A stretch of 64,000 bases of DNA from the NCBI GenBank assembly GCA_900473185.1, contig UCKU01000011.1:51986-115985 (forward strand). Direction: 5' to 3'. Below the pieces are notes generated by a model. The model had not been told where the DNA came from, ran no database searches, and worked only from the letters and a program-made list of their open reading frames with translations. Made by a program: the position numbers and the translations under genes. Of the stretch, positions 43,094 to 51,629 are shown in pieces; position 1 is the stretch's first letter; each line of letters starts with the position of its first letter. This stretch comes from Hyphomicrobiales bacterium (lineage in GTDB: Bacteria; Pseudomonadota; Alphaproteobacteria; Rhizobiales; Rhizobiaceae).

Positions 43094-45112
43094 ATGAGCG
43101 AAAACTGGGCCGTCTGTATCGGTATCAACAGTTATGACAGTCTGAAGCCGCTCGATTGCGCCCGGCGGGATGCCGAGGCCGTGAATGACTTTTTCAAGGA
43201 CACGCTCCATTTCAAGACTGTCTATTTCCTTGCCGAGGACGCACCGCCGCTAAAGGCGGATTATGGGCAGACGCTGCATTCACGGCCGACATTCGGTAAT
43301 CTCATGCGGTTCCTGCGCGTGCGCTTCGAACAACCGTTTCTGCAGCCGAGCGATAATCTCTGGTTCTTCTTCGCGGGTCATGGCCGGCGCGAGCGCGACC
43401 AGGATTATATCCTGCCGCTGGACGCGGATCCGGGCAATGTCGAGGAAACCGGCATACCCGTGAGATATGTCGTCGAAAGGCTGCGTAGAAGCGGCGCCGA
43501 GAACGTCGTTCTATTGCTCGATGCCTGTCGCAACGAAGGTGCGCGCGACGGTCAGGGCGTCGGTCTGGACAACCAGCGCGGCACGGTGACGATCTGCTCC
43601 TGCAGTCCCACCGAATTCTCCTACGAGATCGATGACCTGGGGCACGGAGCGTTCACTTACGGGTTGATCGAAGGGCTGCGGCTGCATGGAGAGCAGAACT
43701 GCGCAACCGTCGAGCGGCTGGACGCCTATCTTCAGACGCGCGTGCCGGAAATATGCCGGCTGCACGGCAAGCCGCGGCAGACGCCGTGCACTTTTGCCGA
43801 ACCTCTGTCCAAGCGGCATTTCATTCTGTTGCCGGACATTGCCTTGCCGGAAGACCTGGAGCCGCTCAAACTGGAGGCGCTGGAGGCGGAGGCCAATGAC
43901 GATCTGGCGCTTGCCGAGCAGCTCTGGTGGCGGATCAACGCGGTCGAGCCTACGGACGCGCAATCGAGAGCTGCCATCAGGCGTATCGCGCTGAAATTCG
44001 AACATCTGGCGGCACAGCCAAAGAAGCCCGGGCTGCCGGCGCCAGATCCTCCTACACCTCCGCTGCCGCCGGACGATCAGACTGTGAAGACCTCACGGCG
44101 CAGGCTGGTGATTGGTGCGGCAGCCGGGGCTGCCGCGCTTGCCGCTGGCGGGGGCCTTCTGGTTCTGCCTCGACTGATGAAGCCGCGATTTCCCGAGCTT
44201 CGGCAAGAGATGCTGCAGATTGAAACGGTGGATAGCGAGGGCAGGCCGCAGCCGACGGCCTGGCAGCAGGCAAATTGTTTCGACCAGCCGCTTGGCGGCG
44301 ATAGCGTCATCGAATTCAGCATGATACCGGCCGGCGAATTCACCATGGGATCGCCCGACGGAGAATTGTTGCGCAGCGACGATGAGGGACCGATGTTCGT
44401 CAAGGTCGGACATTTCGCGATGAGCCGAACGACGATTACGCAGGCACAGTGGCGCAGCGTCGTGCTGGCGCGACCCAGCGCGATCCGCTGGGCGATGCCG
44501 GTCGATCCGTCCTCCTTCAAGGGGGACGACCTGCCGGTAGAGACGATCACCTGGCAGCATGCGTGGGAATTCTGCGCACGGCTTTCGGCATGGACCGGCC
44601 ACACCTACCGTCTGCCAAGCCAGGCCGAATGGGAATATGCTTGCCGGGCGCGCACGACAACACCCTTTCACTTTGGACAGACGCTGACGCCGAAGCTCGC
44701 CAATTATTGCGGCACGGGTGGCGCGGTCTGCGGGCTGAGCGACGGAAGAGACATCTCCGACCTCACCTATGATGGAAATGTTTATCCTGACGGCGCCTAT
44801 GGCAGCGGCCCTGCCGGCATCTTCATCGGCCAGACAAAACCGGTCCGGTCCTACCCGACGAACCGCTTCGGTCTCTTCGAGATGCATGGCAATGTCTGGG
44901 AATATTGCAGCGACAACTGGAGCGACCGGCTGGAGGACATCCCGGATAATGGTAGTCCCTATGTGGGCGGTCGGATGGACCTTCATGTGCTTCGCGGCGG
45001 TTCGTGGTCGCACAATCCGGCCATTTGCCGGTCGGCTTACAGGGATCGTGTGAATGAAACTTCCCGAGGCTGGTCCGGACGGATCGGTTTCAGGATCGTT
45101 TGTGAAGTCTGA
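43094..45112 (+). CDS. Caspase-like peptidase fused to SUMF1/FGE-type domain
   Basis: A 672-residue fusion. Residues 1-250 are a C14-family caspase with the dyad H96 (FFFAGHGRRERD) and C145 (LLLDACRNEG). A helical acidic segment (255-305) and a Pro-rich linker (309-327) follow. Residues 335-360 form one hydrophobic span directly after SRRR. Residues 405-672 are a SUMF1/formylglycine-enzyme-type domain (MIPAGEFTMGSPDGE, RLPSQAEWEYACRA, GNVWEYCSDNW, VLRGGSW). Such fusions belong to predicted bacterial conflict or signalling systems; the Pepco gene follows after 22 bases. If the span crosses the membrane, peptidase and SUMF1 parts would lie on opposite sides. Substrate unknown. Confidence 0.9.
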   Translation: MSENWAVCIGINSYDSLKPLDCARRDAEAVNDFFKDTLHFKTVYFLAEDAPPLKADYGQTLHSRPTFGNLMRFLRVRFEQPFLQPSDNLWFFFAGHGRRERDQDYILPLDADPGNVEETGIPVRYVVERLRRSGAENVVLLLDACRNEGARDGQGVGLDNQRGTVTICSCSPTEFSYEIDDLGHGAFTYGLIEGLRLHGEQNCATVERLDAYLQTRVPEICRLHGKPRQTPCTFAEPLSKRHFILLPDIALPEDLEPLKLEALEAEANDDLALAEQLWWRINAVEPTDAQSRAAIRRIALKFEHLAAQPKKPGLPAPDPPTPPLPPDDQTVKTSRRRLVIGAAAGAAALAAGGGLLVLPRLMKPRFPELRQEMLQIETVDSEGRPQPTAWQQANCFDQPLGGDSVIEFSMIPAGEFTMGSPDGELLRSDDEGPMFVKVGHFAMSRTTITQAQWRSVVLARPSAIRWAMPVDPSSFKGDDLPVETITWQHAWEFCARLSAWTGHTYRLPSQAEWEYACRARTTTPFHFGQTLTPKLANYCGTGGAVCGLSDGRDISDLTYDGNVYPDGAYGSGPAGIFIGQTKPVRSYPTNRFGLFEMHGNVWEYCSDNWSDRLEDIPDNGSPYVGGRMDLHVLRGGSWSHNPAICRSAYRDRVNETSRGWSGRIGFRIVCEV

Positions 45113-45134
45113 GTTCAAAGGGAGCTGAATTGCG

Positions 45135-45548
45135 ATGGACAGGCAGATCCAGGTTATTACCGACGCCGAACCCGTTGTCTCGAGTGGTGCAAGGGGCAGC
45201 GAAGACGTGGGCGGCGGTTTCGGCGCTCGCTCTGATGGCGGGCTCTTCCGGTCGGTCACGCTCAGCGCCGACGGGTTGCGCGATCAGGTTTCCAATCTTG
45301 TCGAGGTCGTCCAGTATGTCTTCAGCCATACGCTGGAGAAGCCCGATCTTTCGCTCGATCAGATCGAGCTTTCTGTGGAGATCAGTTCGGAAGGGCAGAT
45401 CAGTATTCTCGGCACTGGAGGCAAGGCCGGTGGCCGAGGCGCGATCAAGCTTGTGTTCAAGCGGCCTCCCCAGCCGGTCGCCAAAATTGCGGTTGCGGCA
45501 GGAGAGGGGCATGCAGGAGCCGAAGCCGTGGTCAGCAAACCGCAATAG
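45135..45548 (+). CDS. Pepco-domain protein (peptidase-associated)
   Basis: A 137-residue protein whose residues 45-110 match the Pepco domain, described by comparative genomics as a companion of caspase-type peptidases. The core IELSVEISSEGQISILGTGG followed by KAGGRGAIKLVFKR is characteristic. N and C termini are low complexity. GGGAG precedes ATG 45135, and the caspase-SUMF1 stop is 22 bases upstream, so the two are surely one transcript. Proposed role: adaptor or regulator of the caspase; no biochemistry known to me. Confidence 0.8.
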   Translation: MDRQIQVITDAEPVVSSGARGSEDVGGGFGARSDGGLFRSVTLSADGLRDQVSNLVEVVQYVFSHTLEKPDLSLDQIELSVEISSEGQISILGTGGKAGGRGAIKLVFKRPPQPVAKIAVAAGEGHAGAEAVVSKPQ

Positions 45549-45572
45549 CTGCCGACTGGGCTCGAGTTCCGG

Positions 45573-46535
45573 TTATTTCTTCAGCCAGGGTGTCGCCGTG
45601 CTCCAGAAGATCACGTTGGCGCCGAGATAGTCCTGGGCGAAGGCGGTGAATTCCTCCTTGGTGAAGGGCTTCTTGGTCGCCGGGTTCTTGTAGGTCAGTG
45701 TCGGCTCCTGCACGGCGAGGCCGACATAGGAAAGCTTGCCCTTGTACTTGTTGAAGAAGGGGTAGGAGTTCTTCATCTGCGCCTTGCGGTTCGGCACGAT
45801 ATCGGGGCCGCCGAGGCCGACATTGTTCTTGGCGGCGTAATCGAAGAGGCGGCCCATATAGTTGTGGTCGTTTTCCCATTCGCAGGGCCAGAAGTTCACA
45901 TATTGCACGACCAACGATTTTTCGAAGGCCTTGCGGGCGAAGGTGAGGTTTTCCATCTCGGCCGAGAAATACGCATCGCAGGAGAAGCCCTTCGGCTCAT
46001 GCCTGGGATCGAGGTCGATGGAGGTTTCCGGCAGGTTGATGCCGTAGACCTGGCCGTCGAACTTTTCGGCAAGTGCCTTCAGAAGCGCCTGGTAGCGTTC
46101 GCGAACGGCGGAGTTCCACTGCTGCGCGACCCAGCCGGAGCCGACAGGCTTGTTTTCGCCGGGATTGTCGAATTGCGGGGTGAGGCCGCCGTCATATTCC
46201 GGCTCGGTCAGCATGTACTCAGGAATGTTGCGCGCCTTCGGATTGAAGAAGCGGTCCTGCACCTGGATGAACATTTTCTTGTTCAGGCTTTTAGCGATGG
46301 CCAGGTCCTGCTCGATTGCCGAAAAATCATACTGGCCCTTCGCCGTTTCCAGGCTCTTCCAGTAATAGACCACCTGCACGCCACCGATATCGGGCCGGGC
46401 GAGCTTCGCCTTTGCGGTCGCGAGGTCGCCGGAGCCCATATAGAGAAAGTTTTCCGGGGCGGAGGCGGCATGGGCAGCCTGCGTCGACAATACGAGGGCG
46501 GCAAGTGCGACGAGAAGTCTCTGAGATTTGTTCAT
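45573..46535 (-). CDS. Exported TIM-barrel (glycoside-hydrolase-like) protein
   Basis: A 320-residue protein with a 23-residue signal peptide (cleavage after AHA). Segments such as DIGGVQVVYYWKSLETAKGQYDFSAIEQDLA and KKMFIQVQDRFF look like the first strands of a (beta/alpha)8 barrel. E170 (GINLPET) and E277 (LAVQEPT) sit at places expected for the acid/base and nucleophile of clan-A retaining hydrolases. I cannot assign a family. Convergent with the Pepco gene, 24 bases apart, and otherwise alone. Confidence 0.7.
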   Translation of the reverse strand: MNKSQRLLVALAALVLSTQAAHAASAPENFLYMGSGDLATAKAKLARPDIGGVQVVYYWKSLETAKGQYDFSAIEQDLAIAKSLNKKMFIQVQDRFFNPKARNIPEYMLTEPEYDGGLTPQFDNPGENKPVGSGWVAQQWNSAVRERYQALLKALAEKFDGQVYGINLPETSIDLDPRHEPKGFSCDAYFSAEMENLTFARKAFEKSLVVQYVNFWPCEWENDHNYMGRLFDYAAKNNVGLGGPDIVPNRKAQMKNSYPFFNKYKGKLSYVGLAVQEPTLTYKNPATKKPFTKEEFTAFAQDYLGANVIFWSTATPWLKK

Positions 46536-46692
46536 GGGGCTCTCGAATGTAAAGATGATGGAAAGCGTCGACAGCTCTCGGGGCCAAATTGGGCAACTCG
46601 GTGGCGTAGATTTCGGAGCCCCCGTGCATAGTTAACCGCAGCGCTTCTATCAGATTCACTGGTTTTCCTATTCGTAATTTTTTGATGCGGCC

Positions 46693-46719
46693 TGTCGGCC
46701 AAACGGTTACTCCTTCGTC
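46693..46719 (+). promoter_or_regulatory. Candidate ECF42-type promoter
   Basis: TGTCGG at 46693-46698 and CGTC at 46716-46719 with a 17-base spacer, 21 bases before the YciI-like start. This resembles the TGTCGA / CGTC pattern I recall for ECF42 sigma factors, consistent with autoregulation. Confidence 0.5.
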
Positions 46720-46740
46720 ATTCGGAAAGAGGAGCTACCG

Positions 46741-47115
46741 ATGCTTTACGCAATCCTTTGCTACGCCAATGAGGAAACCGTCTTTGCCTGGACCGAGGAG
46801 GAAGAGGCTGCCGTCATGGGAAATCTCCATGCCGTGATCGAGCCGCTTGCCGCTGCCGGCAAGCTCGGCCCGACCGGCCGGCTGATGCCGACGACGGCGG
46901 CAACGACCGTGCGCAAGGGCAAGGACGAGGCCTTCGTCGTCGATGGTCCGTTTGCGGAAACGAAAGAGGCGCTTCTCGGCTTCTACACGGTTGATTTCGA
47001 AACGCTGGATGAGGCGATCGGCTTCTCGAAACAGCTTTCGGCGGTCAATCCGGGTTCCACCTCTTACGAAATTCGGCCGTTCTACACCTTCAGGCCGGGA
47101 GATACCGCATCATGA
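46741..47115 (+). CDS. YciI-like DGPF-domain protein
   Basis: A 124-residue protein of the DGPF/YCII family, with the signature VVDGPFAETKEALLGFY. These proteins are coded beside ECF42 sigma factors and are thought to act with them, in an unknown way. GAGGAG upstream gives the start. It overlaps the sigma-factor gene by four bases (ATGA). Confidence 0.9.
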   Translation: MLYAILCYANEETVFAWTEEEEAAVMGNLHAVIEPLAAAGKLGPTGRLMPTTAATTVRKGKDEAFVVDGPFAETKEALLGFYTVDFETLDEAIGFSKQLSAVNPGSTSYEIRPFYTFRPGDTAS

Positions 47116-48371
47116 CAGACATTGCCTGGATCGACCTCGCGCTTGCCTCGGCCCGGCCGAAGGCGCTCGGTGCGCTGCTACGCTATTTCCGCAATCTCGA
47201 TACGGCGGAAGAGGCGTTTCAGGAGGCGTGCCTGAGGGCGATCCGGACATGGCCGGAGAAGGGGCCGCCGCGCGACCCGACCGCCTGGCTTATCTTCGTC
47301 GGCCGCAATAGCGGCATTGATGCGGTTCGTAAGCGGGCGAAGATCCAGGCGCTGCCGGACGAGGATCAGATCTCGGACAAGGAGGATGCCGAAAGCGATA
47401 TTGCCGACCGGCTGGACGATTCCCATTATCGCGACGATATCCTGAGGCTGCTCTTCATCTGCTGCCATCCGGACCTGCCGGCGACGCAGCAGATTGCGCT
47501 CGCGCTGCGCATCGTCTCCGGCCTGTCGGTAACGCAGATCGCCCGGGCCTTCCTCGTCTCCGAAAGCGCCATGGAGCAGCGCATCACACGCGCCAAGGCA
47601 CGAGTGGCGAAGGCCGGGGTGCCCTTCGAAACGCCGAGCCCTCAGGAGAGAGCCGAGCGGCTGGTGATCGTCAGCACGATGATCTATCTGATCTTCAACG
47701 AGGGCTATAGCCAAGCAGATCCGAAACAGGAGGCCGCCGCCTTCAGCGACGAGGCGATCCGGCTGGCGCGGCTGATGCTGCATATCTTCCCATCCGAGCC
47801 GGAATTGATGGGGCTGCTTGCCCTGATGCTCCTGCAGATTTCCCGCCGGCAGGCGCGCTTCAGTGCCGAAGACGAGATCGTGCTGCTCGAGGATCAGGAT
47901 CGCACACTCTGGAACCAGCCTTTCATCAACGAGGCGCTGGCGCTGCTCGACAAGGCGCTGCGTCACCGCAAGCCTGGCCCCTATCAGTTACAGGCGGCAA
48001 TCGCCGCTGTTCATTCCCGCGCCAAACGCGCCGAGGATACCGACTGGGTGGAAATCGATCTGCTTTATCGGGCGCTCGAACGTGTCCAGCCTTCACCTGT
48101 CGTGACGCTGAACCGCGCTGTTGTCATTTCCAAACTTCATGGCCCGCAGGCGGCGCTCGACCTCATGGAGCCGCTCGGCGAAAAGCTCGACGGTTACTTC
48201 TATTATCACGGCCTGCACGGCAATCTCTTGAAGCAGCTCGGTCGCGTCGCCCAGGCACGGATCGCCTTCGACCGCGCGATTGCACTTGCCCATTCGGCTG
48301 CGGAAGCGGCCCATATCCGCCGGCAGATCGACAAGATGCAGGAAGAGGCTGCGCATTCAGCGGCAAAATAA
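47112..48371 (+). CDS. ECF42-group RNA polymerase sigma factor
   Basis: A 419-residue sigma factor. The sigma2 region (LRYFRNLDTAEEAFQEACLRAIRTWP) and sigma4 region (LALRIVSGLSVTQIARAFLVSESAMEQRITRAKARV) occupy the first 170 residues. A 240-residue C-terminal extension (FNEGYSQADPKQEAAAFSDEAIRLARLML, later TPR-like helices to 410) replaces an anti-sigma factor, as in ECF42. DGPF partner immediately upstream with overlapping codons. Signal unknown. Confidence 0.92.
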   Translation: MTDIAWIDLALASARPKALGALLRYFRNLDTAEEAFQEACLRAIRTWPEKGPPRDPTAWLIFVGRNSGIDAVRKRAKIQALPDEDQISDKEDAESDIADRLDDSHYRDDILRLLFICCHPDLPATQQIALALRIVSGLSVTQIARAFLVSESAMEQRITRAKARVAKAGVPFETPSPQERAERLVIVSTMIYLIFNEGYSQADPKQEAAAFSDEAIRLARLMLHIFPSEPELMGLLALMLLQISRRQARFSAEDEIVLLEDQDRTLWNQPFINEALALLDKALRHRKPGPYQLQAAIAAVHSRAKRAEDTDWVEIDLLYRALERVQPSPVVTLNRAVVISKLHGPQAALDLMEPLGEKLDGYFYYHGLHGNLLKQLGRVAQARIAFDRAIALAHSAAEAAHIRRQIDKMQEEAAHSAAK

Positions 48372-48419
48372 ACGACGTCCGCGGCCGTCGATTGGATTCG
48401 GATTGGCAGATTTCCATCT

Positions 48420-48439
48420 ATGTAGTAACGTTTCTACAT
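48420..48439 (+). promoter_or_regulatory. Palindromic operator upstream of phd
   Basis: ATGTAG-N8-CTACAT with central AACGTT; 18 of 20 bases are symmetric. It ends 13 bases before the antitoxin start, fitting Phd autoregulation. Confidence 0.65.
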
Positions 48440-48452
48440 TGAGGTGATTGCC

Positions 48453-48704
48453 ATGACCGTGATGACCAGCAGACAATTCAATCAGGACAGCAGTAGCGCC
48501 AAGAAGGCTGCAGCGAAGGGACCGGTTTTCATAACCGACCGTGGCAAGCCTTCGCATGTCCTCTTGACGATGGAAGAATATACGAAGCTTGCCGGAAAGG
48601 CGCCGAGCATTGCCGAGCGCTTTTACTCTCCGGGCGCGGATGAGATCGATTTCGAGCCGCCGCGGATCGACGATTTTGGGCTGAAACCGGCCGACTTCTC
48701 CTGA
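48453..48704 (+). CDS. Phd/YefM-type antitoxin
   Basis: An 83-residue antitoxin. The N-terminal DNA-binding part (MTSRQFNQDSSSAKKAAAKGPVFITDRGKPSHVLLTMEEYTKL) is typical Phd; the C-terminal acidic part binds the toxin. ATG 48453 follows GAGGTG. Its TGA overlaps the toxin ATG by one base. Confidence 0.88.
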   Translation: MTVMTSRQFNQDSSSAKKAAAKGPVFITDRGKPSHVLLTMEEYTKLAGKAPSIAERFYSPGADEIDFEPPRIDDFGLKPADFS

Positions 48705-49126
48705 TGTATCTCATCGATACGAATGTCCTGTCGGAATTTCGCAAGCTCTTCACGGGGCGTGCGGATCAAAGCTTTTCTCGATGGTTCGACGTGGTGGCTG
48801 TCGAGCAGCTTTATGTTTCAGTCATGACGTTGTTCGAGATCGAATACGGCATATTGCGGCTTCAGCGTCACGATGCCCGTCAGGCCTCGGTTTTGAGCGA
48901 TTGGTTTGAGCAGGCGAAGGCGCAAATGCAGGGTCGGATCATCGATGTCGATACGGCGATCTCGCTTCGATGCGCTGCTTTGCATATTCCCGATTCGCGA
49001 TCGCAGCGAGATTCCTTCATCGGGGCGACAGCACTCGTCCACGGGTTGACGCTTCTCACCCGGAATGTCAGAGACTTCAAGGGAATGGGTATCGAGATCA
49101 TCAATCCCTGGGAGCCGCCAGCCTGA
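48704..49126 (+). CDS. vapC: PIN-domain toxin VapC
   Basis: A 140-residue PIN-domain RNase. Acidic active-site residues are in [10 protein letters not shown] (D5), LFEIEYG and [24 protein letters not shown]. In known pairs VapC cleaves tRNA or rRNA until bound by its antitoxin. Coupled to the phd gene by TGATG. Confidence 0.9.
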   Translation: MYLIDTNVLSEFRKLFTGRADQSFSRWFDVVAVEQLYVSVMTLFEIEYGILRLQRHDARQASVLSDWFEQAKAQMQGRIIDVDTAISLRCAALHIPDSRSQRDSFIGATALVHGLTLLTRNVRDFKGMGIEIINPWEPPA

Positions 49127-49226
49127 CGCGGCTATCGATTTTATCGAACGAACCGTTCCAGAATTTCCGTTTGCTCCAAGCCCCGCCGGACCTTATCTCA
49201 AGGGCAAGTTCAACAGGATGCCGACC

Positions 49227-50288
49227 ATGGAACTGGGCCTTTATACATTCGCAGACGTCAATCCAAACCCGTCCCGCAGTAAGGGCGTGGAGGGGGCCGA
49301 GCGGATCAAGCATCTGATCGAAGAGATCGAGCTTGCCGATCAGGTCGGGCTCGATGTCTTCGGGCTCGGCGAACATCATCGGCCTGATTATGTGGCCTCG
49401 GCGCCGGTGGTTGCGCTGGCTGCGGCGGCGGCGAAGACGAAGAACATTCGCCTCAGCAGCGCCGTCACGGTTCTTTCCTCCGATGATCCGGTACGCGTGT
49501 TCCAGCAATTTGCGACGCTCGACCTGATCTCCAACGGCCGTGCTGAAATCATGGCGGGGCGCGGCTCCTTCATCGAATCCTTCCCGCTCTTCGGCTACAA
49601 TCTCGAAGATTATGACCAGCTTTTCGAGGAGAAGCTCGATCTTCTTCTGGCCCTGCGCGATAATGAGGTGGTCAACTGGAAAGGTGAGCTTCGTGCGCCG
49701 ATCCAGGGACGCGGCGTCTATCCGCGTCCGTTGCAGGATCCGCTACCGCTGTGGATCGCAGTGGGTGGTACGCCGCAATCCGTTGCCCGCGCCGGCGCTC
49801 TCGGCCTGCCGGTGGCGCTTGCCATCATCGGCGGCGAATATCCGCGCTTTGCACCGCTGTTGGATCTCTATCGGGAGGCTGCCCGCCGGGCAGGGCAGGA
49901 TGCGGCGAAGCTGAAGACCAGCATCAACGTGCATGGCTTCATTGCCGATACGACGGAGGCCGCAGCCGACCAGTTCTACGGCCCGCAGGCCGAAGTGATG
50001 AACCGCATCGGCCGCGAGCGTGGCTGGGGTCCGACGAGCCGGGCGCAGTTCGACATGTCGCGCGGCCCGACCGGCAATCTCTTCCTCGGCGATCCGGAAC
50101 TCGTGGCCGAGAAGATCATTGCCGCGCACAAGGTTTTCCGCAACGACCGCTTCCTACTGCAGATGGCGATCGGCCTGATGCCGCATGATCAGATCATGCG
50201 CGGCATCGAGCTCTACGGTACAAAAGTGGCGCCGATCGTCAGAAAGGCATTGACTGGGGCTTCCGAAGGCGCGAAAGCCACCGCTTGA
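49227..50288 (+). CDS. LLM-class flavin-dependent oxidoreductase
   Basis: A 353-residue luciferase-like monooxygenase family protein. Signatures: [59 protein letters not shown]. The start at ATG 49227 has AGGA eight bases upstream; ATG 49218 is an alternative. Upstream extension of the frame only overlaps vapC. Substrate unknown; it may use FMNH2 or F420. Confidence 0.87.
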   Translation: MELGLYTFADVNPNPSRSKGVEGAERIKHLIEEIELADQVGLDVFGLGEHHRPDYVASAPVVALAAAAAKTKNIRLSSAVTVLSSDDPVRVFQQFATLDLISNGRAEIMAGRGSFIESFPLFGYNLEDYDQLFEEKLDLLLALRDNEVVNWKGELRAPIQGRGVYPRPLQDPLPLWIAVGGTPQSVARAGALGLPVALAIIGGEYPRFAPLLDLYREAARRAGQDAAKLKTSINVHGFIADTTEAAADQFYGPQAEVMNRIGRERGWGPTSRAQFDMSRGPTGNLFLGDPELVAEKIIAAHKVFRNDRFLLQMAIGLMPHDQIMRGIELYGTKVAPIVRKALTGASEGAKATA

Positions 50289-50328
50289 CGCAGAGCCTGT
50301 CGCTCTCGGGTAAAATCCGGAACGGTCT

Positions 50329-51078
50329 ATGGTTATCGAGAACGACGAAGAACTTACCAAGCTCAAGGATATCGGCCGCATCTGTGCCAATGCCATACAG
50401 GTGATGGCGGCGGCCATGGAGCCGGGCATGACGACGCTGGAGCTCGACCAGATCGGCCGCAAGGTGCTGGAAGATGCCGGTGCGCGCTCGGCGCCGGAAT
50501 TCTGCTACCAGTTTCCGGGCGCGACCTGTATCAGCGTCAACGAGGAAATCGCCCACGGCATTCCAGGGCCGCGGGTCATCCGACCGGGCGATCTCGTCAA
50601 TATCGATGTTTCGGCGGAAAAGGACGGCTTCTTTGCCGATACCGGCGCTTCCTTCGCCATGCCGCCAGTCAAATCAAGGATCGAGAGGCTCTGCCGGGAC
50701 GGCAAGCGGGCGCTTTGGGTCGGTCTCAACCAGATCAAGGCTGGCGAGCCGCTGGCGAAGATCGGCAACGCCGTCGGCGCCTTCGCGCAGAAGAACCGCT
50801 ATACGCTTGTCGCCAATCTCGCCAGCCACGGCGTCGGCCGTTCGCTGCATGAGGAGCCGGCCGAGCTTTCCACCTGGCCCGATCCGTCCGAACGGCGCAT
50901 GATGACGGAGGGCCTCGTCTTCACCGTCGAGCCCTTCCTGTCGCTCGGTGCAACATGGGCAGAGGGTGGCGATGACGCCTGGACGCTTTATGCCGATCCC
51001 AAGGCCCCGACGGTGCAGTATGAACATACCGTGGTTGCAACCCGCAACGGGCCGATTATTCTGACATTGGCGGCTTGA
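50329..51078 (+). CDS. map: Type I methionine aminopeptidase paralogue
   Basis: A 249-residue MetAP-fold enzyme removing N-terminal Met. All five metal ligands are visible: two Asp in NIDVSAEKDGFFADTGASF, His in SHGVGRSLHEEP, Glu in FTVEPFL, Glu in QYEHTVV; the substrate His is in NEEIAHGIPG. It is shorter than the usual rhizobial MetAP and differs in the second-Asp loop (GFFADTG, not GWHGDTS), so it is probably a second copy. Confidence 0.85.
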   Translation: MVIENDEELTKLKDIGRICANAIQVMAAAMEPGMTTLELDQIGRKVLEDAGARSAPEFCYQFPGATCISVNEEIAHGIPGPRVIRPGDLVNIDVSAEKDGFFADTGASFAMPPVKSRIERLCRDGKRALWVGLNQIKAGEPLAKIGNAVGAFAQKNRYTLVANLASHGVGRSLHEEPAELSTWPDPSERRMMTEGLVFTVEPFLSLGATWAEGGDDAWTLYADPKAPTVQYEHTVVATRNGPIILTLAA

Positions 51079-51109
51079 GGGGTATCGCCCCTCGCTGTTG
51101 GAGGTGGAG

Positions 51110-51592
51110 ATGGCTGTTGCCTTTACCAAGGAAGAGAGTGCCGAAACCGCGGCGGAAACGCTGCTGCCAGATCGCACGATTTCGTCTCATCCAAATCTCG
51201 TGACTGAAGCAGGGCTGAAGGCGCTGGAACTGCAAGTGCAGGAAGCGCGGCAAGCCTATGAGGCTGCGAGCACGATCGAAGATGTGAATGAGCGGCGGCG
51301 GCAGGCAGCAAATCCCCTGCGTGATCTGCGTTATTTTGTCGAGCGCGTCCGCACAGCCCAGCTCGTTCCTGCTCCGGCTTCGACTGAAATTGTTGCCTTC
51401 GGAAGCACTGTAACCTTCAGCCGCGATGATGGGCGGGTCCAGACATATCGCATCGTCGGAGAGGATGAAGCCGATCCGAAGGCTGGGTCGATTTCCTATG
51501 TCTCGCCGGTCGCCCGGATTCTCATGGGCAAGGCCGTCGGCGATGTCGTTGCGGTCGGCGATCAGGAACTTGAGGTCATGAAGATTTCGTAG
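51110..51592 (+). CDS. GreA/GreB-family transcription elongation factor-like protein
   Basis: A 160-residue protein. Residues ~25-80 are a charged helical region (GLKALELQVQEARQAYEAAS) like the Gre coiled coil, and residues 90-160 the FKBP-like C-terminal domain (IVAFGSTVTFSRDDGRVQTYRIVGEDEADPKAGSISYVSPVARILMGKAVGDVV). A true GreA is expected elsewhere, so this is probably a Gre paralogue binding RNA polymerase. ATG 51110 has GGAGGT upstream. Confidence 0.82.
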   Translation: MAVAFTKEESAETAAETLLPDRTISSHPNLVTEAGLKALELQVQEARQAYEAASTIEDVNERRRQAANPLRDLRYFVERVRTAQLVPAPASTEIVAFGSTVTFSRDDGRVQTYRIVGEDEADPKAGSISYVSPVARILMGKAVGDVVAVGDQELEVMKIS

Positions 51593-51629
51593 AGCGCCGC
51601 GCGCTTCATGCGCGACGCTCATGTCTGCG

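Noticed and set aside
49065..49226. Upstream extension of the LLM oxidoreductase overlapping vapC
   Set aside because: The added residues are not family-like and ATG 49227 has an AGGA at proper spacing.
51077..51093. Small hairpin GAGGGG-TATCG-CCCCTC after map
   Set aside because: Only six base pairs and no T-tract; not enough to call a terminator.
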